Shown: positions 43,301 through 52,164 of the stretch, piece by piece
Layout of the letters: each line of letters begins with the position of its first letter
Numbering within the stretch: the first letter of the stretch is position 1
Made by a program: the position numbers and the translations under genes
The notes under the pieces: model-generated
The model's database searches: none
What the model was told of the DNA's origin: nothing
What the model saw: only the letters and a program-made list of their open reading frames with translations
NCBI GenBank assembly: GCA_963611355.1
Contig: CAVDRM010000004.1
Coordinates: 23,216-87,215 of the forward strand
DNA length: 64,000 nt
Source of the DNA: CAVDRM01 sp963611355
GTDB taxonomy: Bacteria; Bacillota; Clostridia; Christensenellales; Aristaeellaceae
Direction: 5' to 3'

Positions 43301-43341
43301 AAAAGGCTGTCGGGACAGGAAATTGAGCCGTCCCGACAGCC
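43301..43341 (-). terminator. intra-operon hairpin between binding protein and permeases
   Basis: Perfect 12-base arms GGCTGTCGGGAC (43305-43316) and GTCCCGACAGCC (43330-43341), followed on the - strand by TTTTC. Its position suggests partial termination or 3'-end protection of the binding-protein mRNA. Confidence 0.85.
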
Positions 43342-43377
43342 AAGTATACAGGGGATTAGATGATAAAGAAGGAATAG

Positions 43378-44589
43378 TTACTCATCCAGAGCTTCGTTCA
43401 CGGCTGTTTCGGCAGCAGCGCAGAACTCTTCCGCATTGGCATACACACCGGCACGGAAATCGGCCAGCGCATTCTGATAAGCGGTACGAGCCAGCGTCGC
43501 GTTCACGGTGGACAGATAGCCGCGACCATAGGACAAAGCGTTCATGAAGGCGCCGACATTGACGTTCGGATAAACGCTTTCCCAAGCAGAGGCGCACTCC
43601 AAGTTGGCGGGAATAACCACTTCGATCTGCTTCACCTGGGCTTCGTAGCTGGCCAGATAACGCAGGAAGTCAACGGTTTCTTCCATATGCTGGTTTTCGG
43701 TTGTGGTGGCATAGCCGATGCCGTGGTTGGAGCTGAACTTGCCGGCCTTGCCGGAGGGCAGCTCGACGATGCCCAGATTATCGCCCAGAGCGCCGGCGTA
43801 CTGAGAAATCATCCAAGAACCATTGATGGTCATCGCGGCGATACCGGAGGTGAACGCAGCAGTGTCGCTTACCTCAGAAAGCTGAGAACCGGTGTAGGCA
43901 TAGCCGTTATTCCACAGGTCAAGCAGCTTCTGCAGCACTTCGATGGCTTCGGGGCTGTTGATGGCAGCAGCGGTGCCGTCTTCGCTGTAAATTTCGCCGC
44001 CATTGGAATAGACGAAGTTGTAGAATACGCGGTCAGATGTGGTACTCGTCCAGCCGATTACGCCGTCAGAGGTCAGCTTCTTGGCGGTCTCGCAGAAATC
44101 ATCAATGGTCCAGCTGCTGTCCGGATAAGCAACACCGGCAGCATCGAACAGCGCCTTGTTGTAGAACACGGCATAGGAGTCGGTGTCCTTGGCAACGGCA
44201 TAGACCTTATCACCAACGGTGTAGGAGCTCACGATGCCGGAAGCCAGAGCGCTCTGATCAATGTCATAGGAGCTGAGGTCGGCAACGATGCCCAGCGGGA
44301 TGTATTCGGCAGCGAGGTTGTAGTTGAGGAAGAAGATTTCGGGCGCATCGGTGGTGCCGATGGTGGCCTGAATCTTTTGGTTGAGACCGGATACGTCAGC
44401 CTGGCAGCTGATTTCGACAGTCACATTGGGATGAGCAGCGGTGTACTCATCCGCCATTGCGCGGATAGCGGGTACCTGAGCATCATCCCACATCCAGAAG
44501 CGGAGCGTTACTTTTTCTTCAGCAGACGCTACGCCTACGCAGGAAAGCACCAGGGCAAGGATCATAACCAGACTAAGCAGTTTCTTCAT
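43378..44589 (-). CDS. sugar ABC transporter substrate-binding protein
   Basis: A 403-aa extracellular solute-binding protein (family 1). Residues 1-23 are a signal peptide (LLSLVMILALVLSCVGVASA followed by EE); the Cys at 17 gives a weak lipobox, so both lipoprotein and signal-peptidase-I processing are possible. The mature part has the family pattern LRFWMWDDAQVPAIRAMADE, ITAAHP-like YTAAHPNVTVEI, and INGSWMISQY. A promoter with TTGACG-17-TATAAT lies 190 bases upstream. It is first in the transporter operon, before the hairpin that separates it from the permeases. The sugar is unknown; the neighbouring genes suggest an acidic or complex carbohydrate. Confidence 0.93.
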   Translation of the reverse strand: MKKLLSLVMILALVLSCVGVASAEEKVTLRFWMWDDAQVPAIRAMADEYTAAHPNVTVEISCQADVSGLNQKIQATIGTTDAPEIFFLNYNLAAEYIPLGIVADLSSYDIDQSALASGIVSSYTVGDKVYAVAKDTDSYAVFYNKALFDAAGVAYPDSSWTIDDFCETAKKLTSDGVIGWTSTTSDRVFYNFVYSNGGEIYSEDGTAAAINSPEAIEVLQKLLDLWNNGYAYTGSQLSEVSDTAAFTSGIAAMTINGSWMISQYAGALGDNLGIVELPSGKAGKFSSNHGIGYATTTENQHMEETVDFLRYLASYEAQVKQIEVVIPANLECASAWESVYPNVNVGAFMNALSYGRGYLSTVNATLARTAYQNALADFRAGVYANAEEFCAAAETAVNEALDE

Positions 44590-44814
44590 TCAATTTGTCC
44601 TCCTTTTTTTATTGATATGTCGAATGAAGTTCATATTGATTATAACAAATTAAAGCGGTTTTGTCTGTCACTTATCTTTGGAATTATGACATCAAAATTT
44701 GTATTTTGGCAGAAAGTTTACCATAAATGATACTCCGGCGATTTATGTTTAAGCGAATAAAACTGTTTTTTGATTGCCGGATTATATCTTCTGCACACCA
44801 AAACGTCAAATAGC
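44590..44814 (-). promoter_or_regulatory. promoter region and leader of the sugar transporter operon
   Basis: On the - strand TTGACG (44809-44804), 17 bases, TATAAT (44786-44781) gives a near-consensus promoter with a leader of about 185 bases. A second consensus -10 (TATAAT, 44644-44639) has only weak -35 matches (for example TGACAG at 44670-44665, 20 bases away) and could depend on the AraC-type regulator encoded upstream. Confidence 0.72.
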
Positions 44815-46548
44815 TCAGATGGGCAAGGGAAGAATCTGTTTTTCATTCAGGTAAGCCGTCCCTGCCTGATAATTGACTGTCATGATGTCACCGTTTTCGT
44901 AAGTGATTTTTCGCGTGCCGTCTTCAAGTATCTCATGATGCTGCATCGGAATCAGCTGCAAATAGCGAATGCTTTCATACCAGCGATACACGCGGGCGAT
45001 ATAGGCAGCGCTGCTTTCTCTGTCCTCCTTCGTATGGCAGTGAAAATCATCCTCACCCATCCAGTTGACTTCCTTTCCTTCCTCAGGAGTCACAAATTTG
45101 GAATCGTAATAGAAGGTGGGACGCCCTCCATATTCGGCGACCGTGAGCAAATCGCTCTCTGTCGGGTTGACGGTTTTTGTATAGGGGTTGCTGAGTACAT
45201 AGCCGTGATAGGTCAGCTGCCACAGCGGGATGCATGCATCAGCAAACGAGCTGTCTTTGAGACCAAAGGAAACATACAGCCCAAAGTCTAATTCCGGCGC
45301 GGAAAAGTCAAAAGTGCCTTCTGAACTGATGCCGCCAAATTCATGACGGGCAAGGCGAAGAATACGATTCCAAAGCGCCGCAGTTTCCCGCTTAGTGACA
45401 GGATGCTTTTCATCATAGCACGCACGGGGGAAAACGGTTGTTATCACATCAATATAATGTGTGCCGGAGAAACCGAGCGCACGAACCTTGGGAAGGAGCT
45501 CCCGTGCCTGACGAAGGCCGCAGAGCGGACAGACCTGATACATGTCGCCTCCACTCCAAGGCTGAACATTTTTCACACGATTTCCGCTTTGATCGGTGAT
45601 TATGTCAGTATCCTTCCAGCAATCGGCAATGGAGTATGCATCCGTGGAATTGGTGTGGCAGACCATTGCATAGCCCATGTTCGCGGCCTTTTCTGTCAGC
45701 CGACGCAGAGCCTTTTCTCCGCCCAGCTTATCTTCAACGGGAAATGCTTGCGGCCAACGACCGTCATGACCGCTCTTATTCCAGCCGACAAGACAACATT
45801 CCGCTTTATCAATTCCATGCGCTTTCAATGAGTCTAAAAGTTCGGATACATCTTCAAACGTCGATGCAACGTGCATTTCCGGCTCATTTTCAATCGTCTG
45901 CTCACGAATGAGCGGCGGTACGGGCTTCCAGCCCTGCCGAATGCGGATATAAATGCTTTCCGCAGTATACTGTGCAGCAGGACGCCCCTGCATGCGGTTC
46001 GCATAACGATGAATCTCGCCGCGCTTTTCACGCCATGCCCGATAGGACAGCGCAACAGTGCTGTAATCAGCTGAATCTGAAAGCAGGATGTATTCGACGG
46101 TAATAGGCTCATAGGGCGCTGCTCCGTTCAATACAAAACGGGGATGGCAGGAATACATGCCTTGTTTTACGGAAACGGTCAGCTCATATTCATAGGTCAT
46201 CGAAGAAACGACAGCCAGAAAGCTTTGGCCTGCGTGAATAACACCCCATATCGGCATCAGAAACCGCTGAAGCGTCATTTGATGGTCTTCCCGTGTCCGA
46301 AAACGGCATAGTATCGAATCCCCCAGACTATTTTCACCGTGAGGAATTACGTAGCAACCATCATCGCCGCTTTTTGCCTGCCCCATCAGCGGTGCAAAGT
46401 CAATGGAGCGAATATTCGACCAGTCGTCAAGCTCTGGAAACGATGCAATAACCGAGCCGTCTTCTTCAAAGCATTCCAAGGCGACCGTTTCTTCCGTTCC
46501 GTCCATATGAAGAACCTGAGCCGACATTGCCTGCTTATACCAATCCAT
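44815..46548 (-). CDS. putative glycoside hydrolase, DUF5696-like TIM barrel
   Basis: A 577-aa cytoplasmic protein (no signal peptide). The N-terminal half is beta-rich, like a carbohydrate-binding or sandwich domain; the C-terminal half has the look of a TIM barrel, with KAECCLVGWNKSGHDGRWPQ, then ALGFSGTHYIDVITTVFPRA with a candidate catalytic Asp and EFGGISSEGTFDFSAPELDF with a candidate Glu. This resembles DUF5696 and, more distantly, GH101-type barrels. I am sure of the enzyme-like fold but not of the family. The ATG at 46548 (with GAAAGGG) is preferred over the GTG at 46557, which overlaps the ribosome site. It follows the histidine kinase by about 45 bases and precedes the sugar transporter, so it probably acts on an imported oligosaccharide. 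Confidence 0.6.
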   Translation of the reverse strand: MDWYKQAMSAQVLHMDGTEETVALECFEEDGSVIASFPELDDWSNIRSIDFAPLMGQAKSGDDGCYVIPHGENSLGDSILCRFRTREDHQMTLQRFLMPIWGVIHAGQSFLAVVSSMTYEYELTVSVKQGMYSCHPRFVLNGAAPYEPITVEYILLSDSADYSTVALSYRAWREKRGEIHRYANRMQGRPAAQYTAESIYIRIRQGWKPVPPLIREQTIENEPEMHVASTFEDVSELLDSLKAHGIDKAECCLVGWNKSGHDGRWPQAFPVEDKLGGEKALRRLTEKAANMGYAMVCHTNSTDAYSIADCWKDTDIITDQSGNRVKNVQPWSGGDMYQVCPLCGLRQARELLPKVRALGFSGTHYIDVITTVFPRACYDEKHPVTKRETAALWNRILRLARHEFGGISSEGTFDFSAPELDFGLYVSFGLKDSSFADACIPLWQLTYHGYVLSNPYTKTVNPTESDLLTVAEYGGRPTFYYDSKFVTPEEGKEVNWMGEDDFHCHTKEDRESSAAYIARVYRWYESIRYLQLIPMQHHEILEDGTRKITYENGDIMTVNYQAGTAYLNEKQILPLPI

Positions 46549-46593
46549 TTTTTTCACCCTTTCAAAAGCATTTTTGTATATTATGAATCCTGT

Positions 46594-48450
46594 TCAGGCT
46601 TCATATTCGCTGTACTTCATTGTCAAACATACTCCAAGCCCGCCGTCGGGCAGGGCGTACAGAGAAAGACCGCTTTCTGCGCCGAATTGCACCTGAAGCC
46701 GTCTGTTGATGTTGGCCATACCGATATGGCGGCTGTGCAGATAATTCTGCTTGACCATCTCCATGTTGATCGTGCGGATGCGTTTGGGGCTTATTCCACG
46801 TCCGTTGTTTTCAATACGAAGAATGAGCAAATTCTTTTTTGTTTTTTCTGCGCTGATTCGAATACAGGCATTCGGCAAATCGGCACCTTGAAAGCCATGC
46901 TGAATGCAGTTTTCAATCACAGGCTGAAGAATGAGCTTTCCTACGCGGGCAGTATAGAGGCTTTTATCAATGTCCCAGTCAACACTGAAATGAACGTTCT
47001 TCCGCATCTGCTGAATTTTGATGTACTTTTGCGCACACTTCATTTCTTCCTCCAGCGAGGCGTAAAGATCGGAAGAGTCCAGCGCATACTTCAGTATTTG
47101 ACATAAATTTTCAATCATCTGGGATTCACGGCTATCTGCGCCTGTATGCGAAACGCTTGCCCAGTAAATGGAATCCAATGTATTAAGCAAAAAATGCGAA
47201 TTGATTTGTACATGGCCGTACAGCGCATCCAATTCCGCTTTTAATTCCTGTTTGGATTGTACGAGCCCTTTTAACTCATTTAAGTCAATCGCATCATTCA
47301 GGATGCGCCGCAAAGTGTCTTCCGTTTCAGCCTCTGTTTTATCCGTTGCTTCGGTTTCTTCTCTTTGTGCGCTCATGGCAGAGAATATTTTTTGAAGGCC
47401 ATTATAGTATTTCCGATAGCGCATTAAGCTGTAAAAGTTAATGGCCAATACAGCAAAGGAACAGATCATCAGAATATAAATGACAATGGAACTGATGCTA
47501 TTGATTTCATGGCTTAACTGCACATCCTGAAGGCAGACTGCGATCGCCATGCCGTCGCAGATTTTTTGCACTCGGTAGTAATAGAAGCCCTGCTCATTTT
47601 CTTCGCGGATAACGCCTGTAAAACTATTTTCGATGTCAGCCTTTTGCATTGCTTCAAAGAACTGCTTTGCCTCTTCTTCTGTCAGTGAAAGGTTGCCGAC
47701 ATGAATGGTTTGCTGATGAACGGTATCATATAAATAGACATTTTCAGAGCTGTATTTATCTGAACTGAAGGCGTTGAGCATATTGGACAAGTCGTAGTTG
47801 AGGACCCAGAAGCCGTTAATGACTTCGCCGTCTTCAAAGCCTTCGGACTGAATTTTTCTATAAACGGTTAAGACCTGCGTTGTATTTAAGTAGGATAGGG
47901 GGATTGTACGCCACTCAATGAAAAGATTTTCTTTCATTTGAAGGCAGCTTGCCATCCAATCGGCATCACTGAGCTGTGTTTTGAGCGCCGGTGTACCGTT
48001 GACCAATACACAGGGCGCGCTTTGATCAGCCAGCATCCAGTAGCAGGAACGCAGATTGCTGCTGTAGGAAATGCCCTTTTTAATGTTGGTGCAGATGTTG
48101 GAAATGGATGTGGCAATTATGGGCGCCATGTCTTCATCGACGCCGTCCTGCGCGATGGCGCTAACCGTTGTCCTGCCGAAAAAGGCAGGCTTTAATTTAG
48201 CCAGATATAATGTATCCGGCTGAAGGTAATGATTATTTTCGAAAAGGATGTCCGAAATCTGCTGACTTCGGTTTTCAAGAATGCCCTGCCAAACATCCGA
48301 AACAGAGGAGGCGAGGCGTAAGGATGCCCTTGCGGTAAACAAAACCGTTCCGAAAACCAGCGCGGCCATGAGGCTAACCGTGATGATCAGCTGCCATTTA
48401 GAACCGGCCCATTGCAAAAGGTGCTTCTGCTTTACTTTTCGGCTGCTCAC
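46594..48450 (-). CDS. YesM-type sensor histidine kinase
   Basis: A 618-aa membrane kinase. One membrane segment near residues 21-41 (LIITVSLMAALVFGTVLF) and a second near 325-345 (SSIVIYILMICSFAVLAINF) flank a large extracellular sensor of about 280 residues. The cytoplasmic part has a coiled linker, the phospho-acceptor motif VQINSHFLLNTLDSIYW (His near 421; the usual PHFLYNTL reads SHFLLNTL), the N box QPVIENCIQHG, and the G box HIGMANINRRLQVQFGAESG. It starts with a GTG whose GTGA overlaps the response-regulator stop. This is the usual partner of AraC-type regulators controlling sugar transport. Confidence 0.94.
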   Translation of the reverse strand: MSSRKVKQKHLLQWAGSKWQLIITVSLMAALVFGTVLFTARASLRLASSVSDVWQGILENRSQQISDILFENNHYLQPDTLYLAKLKPAFFGRTTVSAIAQDGVDEDMAPIIATSISNICTNIKKGISYSSNLRSCYWMLADQSAPCVLVNGTPALKTQLSDADWMASCLQMKENLFIEWRTIPLSYLNTTQVLTVYRKIQSEGFEDGEVINGFWVLNYDLSNMLNAFSSDKYSSENVYLYDTVHQQTIHVGNLSLTEEEAKQFFEAMQKADIENSFTGVIREENEQGFYYYRVQKICDGMAIAVCLQDVQLSHEINSISSIVIYILMICSFAVLAINFYSLMRYRKYYNGLQKIFSAMSAQREETEATDKTEAETEDTLRRILNDAIDLNELKGLVQSKQELKAELDALYGHVQINSHFLLNTLDSIYWASVSHTGADSRESQMIENLCQILKYALDSSDLYASLEEEMKCAQKYIKIQQMRKNVHFSVDWDIDKSLYTARVGKLILQPVIENCIQHGFQGADLPNACIRISAEKTKKNLLILRIENNGRGISPKRIRTINMEMVKQNYLHSRHIGMANINRRLQVQFGAESGLSLYALPDGGLGVCLTMKYSEYEA

Positions 48451-49238
48451 GGCTTTGTCTCCGCACAGTTAAAATTCCTGCGCACATCGGTCGGCGAAAC
48501 ACCGAACTGTTTCTTGAAACTTCTTGAAAAGCTGATGGCGTTGGTATACCCGACCTGTTCCGCAACTTCATTGATGGTTTTGGTACTGTCTGTTTTCAAT
48601 ATGCTCAGCGCAGCGTTTAAACGCACCTCAGTGATATAGTCAAACAGCTTTTGCCCCGTCTTTTTCTTAAAGAAAGACGAAAGATAGGTTGTGTTCATTT
48701 GCATATAATCCGCAAGCTGCTGCAGGCTGACTGCGTCGCAATGCCGATAGATGTACTTTTTGATTTGTTCGATTTTCACATCGGAAATGTTGCGATTGTT
48801 ATCCGAATCAGCCGCATCGTCCGAGGACTCAGTGCTTTTTTGTGAGAGATGCGCACCGTTTGCCCGCTCCAGATCTTTTAAGACTTTCTGAATGGTTTCC
48901 CGCATTTCTCCGAATGTTACGGGCTTAATGCAATAATTGCTCACGCCATACTCCAGCGCTTTTCTGGCGTACTCAAAGTCTTTATAGCCGCTGACAAAGA
49001 TGATTTTTTCCGGACGGCGCATTGCGTGAGCACGCCGTGCCAATTCAAGCCCGTTCATATTGGGCATTTTGATGTCGCACAGAATCAAATCAACCGTGTG
49101 TTCCTTGAGCCATTCGAGTGCGCTTTCTCCGTCCTGAAAAGTACCGACCAGAGAGAAGCCGGACTGTTCCCATGGAAAATTCTTTGCAAGACTGTTTACG
49201 GCATCCACATCATCGTCGATCACAATCAAACGATACAT
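48447..49238 (-). CDS. AraC-type response regulator (YesN family)
   Basis: A 263-aa two-domain regulator. The receiver domain has the acidic pocket VIDDDVDAV, phospho-acceptor Asp55 in LILCDIKMPNMNGLEL, and Lys in NYCIKPVTFGEM. The C-terminal AraC/XylS domain has two helix-turn-helix units, including SLQQLADYMQMNTTYLSSFF and the signature INEVAEQVGYTNAISFSRSF ending KKQFGVSPTDVRR. The longer frame from 49295 lacks support; the ATG at 49238 has AAGGAGGGAAG upstream. It lies 38 bases after the Gfo/Idh/MocA gene with no terminator, so it may be read from the catabolic operon. It is expected to control the transporter promoter region at 44.6-44.8 kb. Confidence 0.93.
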   Translation of the reverse strand: MYRLIVIDDDVDAVNSLAKNFPWEQSGFSLVGTFQDGESALEWLKEHTVDLILCDIKMPNMNGLELARRAHAMRRPEKIIFVSGYKDFEYARKALEYGVSNYCIKPVTFGEMRETIQKVLKDLERANGAHLSQKSTESSDDAADSDNNRNISDVKIEQIKKYIYRHCDAVSLQQLADYMQMNTTYLSSFFKKKTGQKLFDYITEVRLNAALSILKTDSTKTINEVAEQVGYTNAISFSRSFKKQFGVSPTDVRRNFNCAETKP

Positions 49239-49276
49239 TCCGGCTTCCCTCCTTATTTTAGTGCAGTATTTGATGA

Positions 49277-50473
49277 TTATTCGGGCATTCCGCAATCCGG
49301 CACATCCATCGGTACACTGCCCTGCAAGGCGGACTCATGCGCTATCAGTCCGGGAATCGTAAAACGGGCGGCGAGCCAGGCATGAACGGTCGGAAGCTGG
49401 TGAAGATAGGCAGCCGTGCAGAAGTCATCGATCAGGAATTGGTGCGAGGCCATGTGGCCGTTGTCCAAGTCCTGATAACTTTCAGGAAGACGGGAGCGCT
49501 CCTTTGCCTGAATGGGCGCAAAGTCATCCCATTGCCATGCATGGTTGGCAACGCGCAGCATGAAGTCTTCGTCCTGCTTGTGCTCCGTCATCGCTTCGGG
49601 ATTTACATAGTCGCTGACATCCGTCAAGTCAACGCCTTCAGGCGTTTTCATATACAGCAGGTGGCGGGCATTATTGAACTGATAAGAACCATCCGCGCCA
49701 TAGAAGGCCTGAATGGAAGAAGACGGCGCTTTATAGGCAATGCGGCGGCATTCATTGACGCGGGCCACACCGCCGTTGGCAAGCTGCATGAAGGCGTATT
49801 CATTGGAAAATACATTATTCCACTGATTAACGCCTTCTTTAAAATATTCATCGTTTTCCTGATCCTTGTAACCCATTCCAACAACGCGGGTGACATAGCT
49901 GTTTGCCGCATTAAGAATCATAGCGGTGGAATGCGTCGGATAATAGAAGGGCGGCACACCGGCACTGGTCAAGTCATCCTTGAAATTTTGCGGGAAATGC
50001 TCAATATCATGATAATATTGGCTTTCACCATATACGAAGTGTCCGAATGCACCTTCCAGATATTTTTCTCTGCAATACATCGAGCAGGGAAAATAAATGC
50101 AGGTTTCTCCCATCATATAGGTCAGACCTGTTTCCTTGACCGTTTTTACGATTTCTTGGCACTCTTCCACCTTGCTGGCCATCGGCACAGCGGAATAAAC
50201 GTGCTTTCCGCTTTTGAGCGCCCGAAGCACGATATCCCCGTGAAGATGACGCTGCGTGAAGTTAGCGATGCAGTTAATATCTTTGCGCTCCAAAGCATGT
50301 TCATAGGTATCGATGATTTCGACATCGAACAGCTTGGAATACTCCTGCGACCGTTCGGCAATCAAATCACAGACATATACCTTTTCCACATACGGATGTT
50401 TCTTGAAAAGCGGGACGAAATTTTTTGCGAAGTCTCCGCATCCGACGACGCAGACGGTGAGTTTTTGCTCCAC
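49277..50473 (-). CDS. Gfo/Idh/MocA family oxidoreductase
   Basis: About 398 aa. The N-terminal NAD(P)-binding Rossmann fold reads TVCVVGCGDFAKNFVPLF, followed by the family-typical NFTQRHLHGDIVLRALKSGK, then HVYSAVPMASKVEECQEIV (the expected EKP motif reads AVPMA, with no Lys at that place, an oddity). The C-terminal domain holds HSTAMILNAANSYVTRVV, where His would take part in catalysis. A GTG at 50473 with GAGGAGG at eight bases is a better start than the ATG at 50524. Such enzymes oxidise sugars, inositols or glycosides; here it closes the catabolic gene set. Confidence 0.85.
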   Translation of the reverse strand: MEQKLTVCVVGCGDFAKNFVPLFKKHPYVEKVYVCDLIAERSQEYSKLFDVEIIDTYEHALERKDINCIANFTQRHLHGDIVLRALKSGKHVYSAVPMASKVEECQEIVKTVKETGLTYMMGETCIYFPCSMYCREKYLEGAFGHFVYGESQYYHDIEHFPQNFKDDLTSAGVPPFYYPTHSTAMILNAANSYVTRVVGMGYKDQENDEYFKEGVNQWNNVFSNEYAFMQLANGGVARVNECRRIAYKAPSSSIQAFYGADGSYQFNNARHLLYMKTPEGVDLTDVSDYVNPEAMTEHKQDEDFMLRVANHAWQWDDFAPIQAKERSRLPESYQDLDNGHMASHQFLIDDFCTAAYLHQLPTVHAWLAARFTIPGLIAHESALQGSVPMDVPDCGMPE

Positions 50474-50536
50474 GAGAGTATCCTCCTCTATGGTTTGATT
50501 TTTTTTAAAGCACCGGTATTTCAAGCCGGTTTCTGT

Positions 50537-51394
50537 TCAAGACCGAAATTCTAATACGAACCCTTTTTCCCACGTTTCTTTCGGCTGAAGCAGTAATGCC
50601 CCGTCACGATCCTCAAGATGCAGTGCGCCGTGATTACCCGCATGGACGCCGGTGCAGGGCTCCAGGCAAATCAATTTTGCTTGCGGAGTCGGCAGTGTCC
50701 AGATGGCCAGATAGGGAAAATCCTTGCGATGGATACGCACGCTGCGGCCGTTTTTTGCGTTTTCAAGCTGTATCCAATCAGAGCGAATGCCGGTCAGACT
50801 GCGTGTATAATTGGCGAATAAATCATGAGAAAGCGGCCGCAGATTTCCCCGAACAAAGGGCTGTGTCCAGCCGAAGGGGTTAAAGGACTCAAGGCTTTCT
50901 TCTTTTTCAAAGCGAAGACGATAATCCTCCGGCGCATCGCCTTCTGTCAGAGGCCAGTTATAGGCGGTGTGGCAGCCGATAGAGAACGGCATTGCGCAGC
51001 TTCCGAAATTTTCAACCCGATAATCCACGTGCAATGTGTTTGCATCGGCCGTGTAAGCCACTGTCAGGCAAAAATCGAACGGGTACATGGCCAGCAGGCG
51101 CTCATTGGCGGTCAGCTGAAATACGGCGCGGTTTTCCTTATACATAAAGCATCGGAAATTTTCATCCATTGCCACGCCGTTCAGCGGCATTTGATAAGCA
51201 CGGTCGCCCACATAGTAGGTGTCGCTTAAAAATCGGCCGACAATCGGAAACAAGGTCGGTGAGGTGCGCGGATAGATGTCCTTTTGTCCTTGCCAAAGGT
51301 ATTCCAAACCGTCCATCTCCACGCCCTTCAGCTCCGCGCCCAGCGCATTGACGTGTACAGTCAGCTTGTCGGAGCGAATGATGATATCTTTCAC
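50537..51394 (-). CDS. aldose 1-epimerase family protein (LacX-like)
   Basis: A 285-aa protein of the galactose-mutarotase superfamily. The start is a GTG with AAGGAGAG upstream, overlapping the DUF2877 stop by four bases. The beta-sandwich motifs are clear: LGAELKGVEMDGLEYLWQG, TSPTLFPIVGRF, the catalytic-His-bearing FSIGCHTAYNWPL, and the C-terminal LICLEPCTG with a candidate catalytic Glu, then VHAGNH. LacX-type members convert anomers or act on sugar derivatives. Its position fits sugar catabolism. The exact substrate is unknown. Confidence 0.88.
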   Translation of the reverse strand: MKDIIIRSDKLTVHVNALGAELKGVEMDGLEYLWQGQKDIYPRTSPTLFPIVGRFLSDTYYVGDRAYQMPLNGVAMDENFRCFMYKENRAVFQLTANERLLAMYPFDFCLTVAYTADANTLHVDYRVENFGSCAMPFSIGCHTAYNWPLTEGDAPEDYRLRFEKEESLESFNPFGWTQPFVRGNLRPLSHDLFANYTRSLTGIRSDWIQLENAKNGRSVRIHRKDFPYLAIWTLPTPQAKLICLEPCTGVHAGNHGALHLEDRDGALLLQPKETWEKGFVLEFRS

Positions 51395-52164
51395 GCTATC
51401 TCTCCTTTGATTTCGTCTCCGTATAACCCGATTGAAAAGCCGTAAAGGGCATCCATGCCGCTTGTGGCGCCGTAATCCGAGGCGCGAAGCAGCGAAGGCA
51501 TGAGGTCGGCGCCGTCAGCCAGCGCCCGTGCCGCATCGAGAAGCGCCTCGGAAAAATAGCCTGCATCGGCAAGGCGCAGATACCGTGCCGAAATCTCCGC
51601 CGTTTCCCGCAGCGCATCCTCGGAAAGCGAGGGGCAGGGGAGACCGAAGGAACGCCGAGCGCATAGGAATCCGACGACGGCATCGTCAAAGGACGGAGTC
51701 AACCCGATGCCGAGACCCAGCATGGACGAAACTGCACCGCTTTTCAGAGCATTCGTCGCTTTTTGAAAGACATTGGGCAGAAGACGGTCAAAGCCGGTCG
51801 GACGCCGGAGCGACTGAAGTGCCGACGAAAACTTTGTCGCGTCGGGCTTCACTTGAAACGATACGGCTTTTCCCGTCCAGTCCGAAAGGTGAAAGCCGAC
51901 TGCGCCCATAAGAACGGTCTGCCCGCGGGAATCAAATGCCAATTCGGTTTCCGGCCTCAGCATTCCGAGAATGCGCTGAGGAACACACAGGCTGTCCGGC
52001 ATACGAAAAGCACTCGGCGGGAGCAGTGAAAGCATTCGTTTCTCCCCGTTTCCAAGGGAAAGAAGCACATTGACCGCATGGTCAAACACAGAATGCACAC
52101 GAGTGGCGCAGGAAAGCCCGCGAAGAGCGGGAGTCAGGTACGCGGTTAATTCTTCGCAAGGCAT
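51391..52164 (-). CDS. DUF2877 protein, AllH-like (oxamate carbamoyltransferase subunit homologue)
   Basis: A 257-aa protein of DUF2877. The hallmark GLGPGLTPSGDD appears as LGLGIGLTPSFDDAVVGFL (near residues 148-166), with changes at Pro and at Gly. In E. coli the homologue YlbF (AllH) is, with FdrA (AllF) and YlbE (AllG), required for oxamate carbamoyltransferase activity, which splits oxalurate with phosphate. The ATG at 52164, with AGAGGG eight bases upstream, is preferred over a GTG at 52173. It overlaps the kinase gene by 19 bases and the epimerase by four, so it is tightly coupled to both. Confidence 0.82.
   Translation of the reverse strand: MPCEELTAYLTPALRGLSCATRVHSVFDHAVNVLLSLGNGEKRMLSLLPPSAFRMPDSLCVPQRILGMLRPETELAFDSRGQTVLMGAVGFHLSDWTGKAVSFQVKPDATKFSSALQSLRRPTGFDRLLPNVFQKATNALKSGAVSSMLGLGIGLTPSFDDAVVGFLCARRSFGLPCPSLSEDALRETAEISARYLRLADAGYFSEALLDAARALADGADLMPSLLRASDYGATSGMDALYGFSIGLYGDEIKGEIA

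Noticed and set aside
43687..44730. 347-codon + strand open frame
   Set aside because: Antisense to the sugar-binding protein gene, which has a signal peptide and a promoter.
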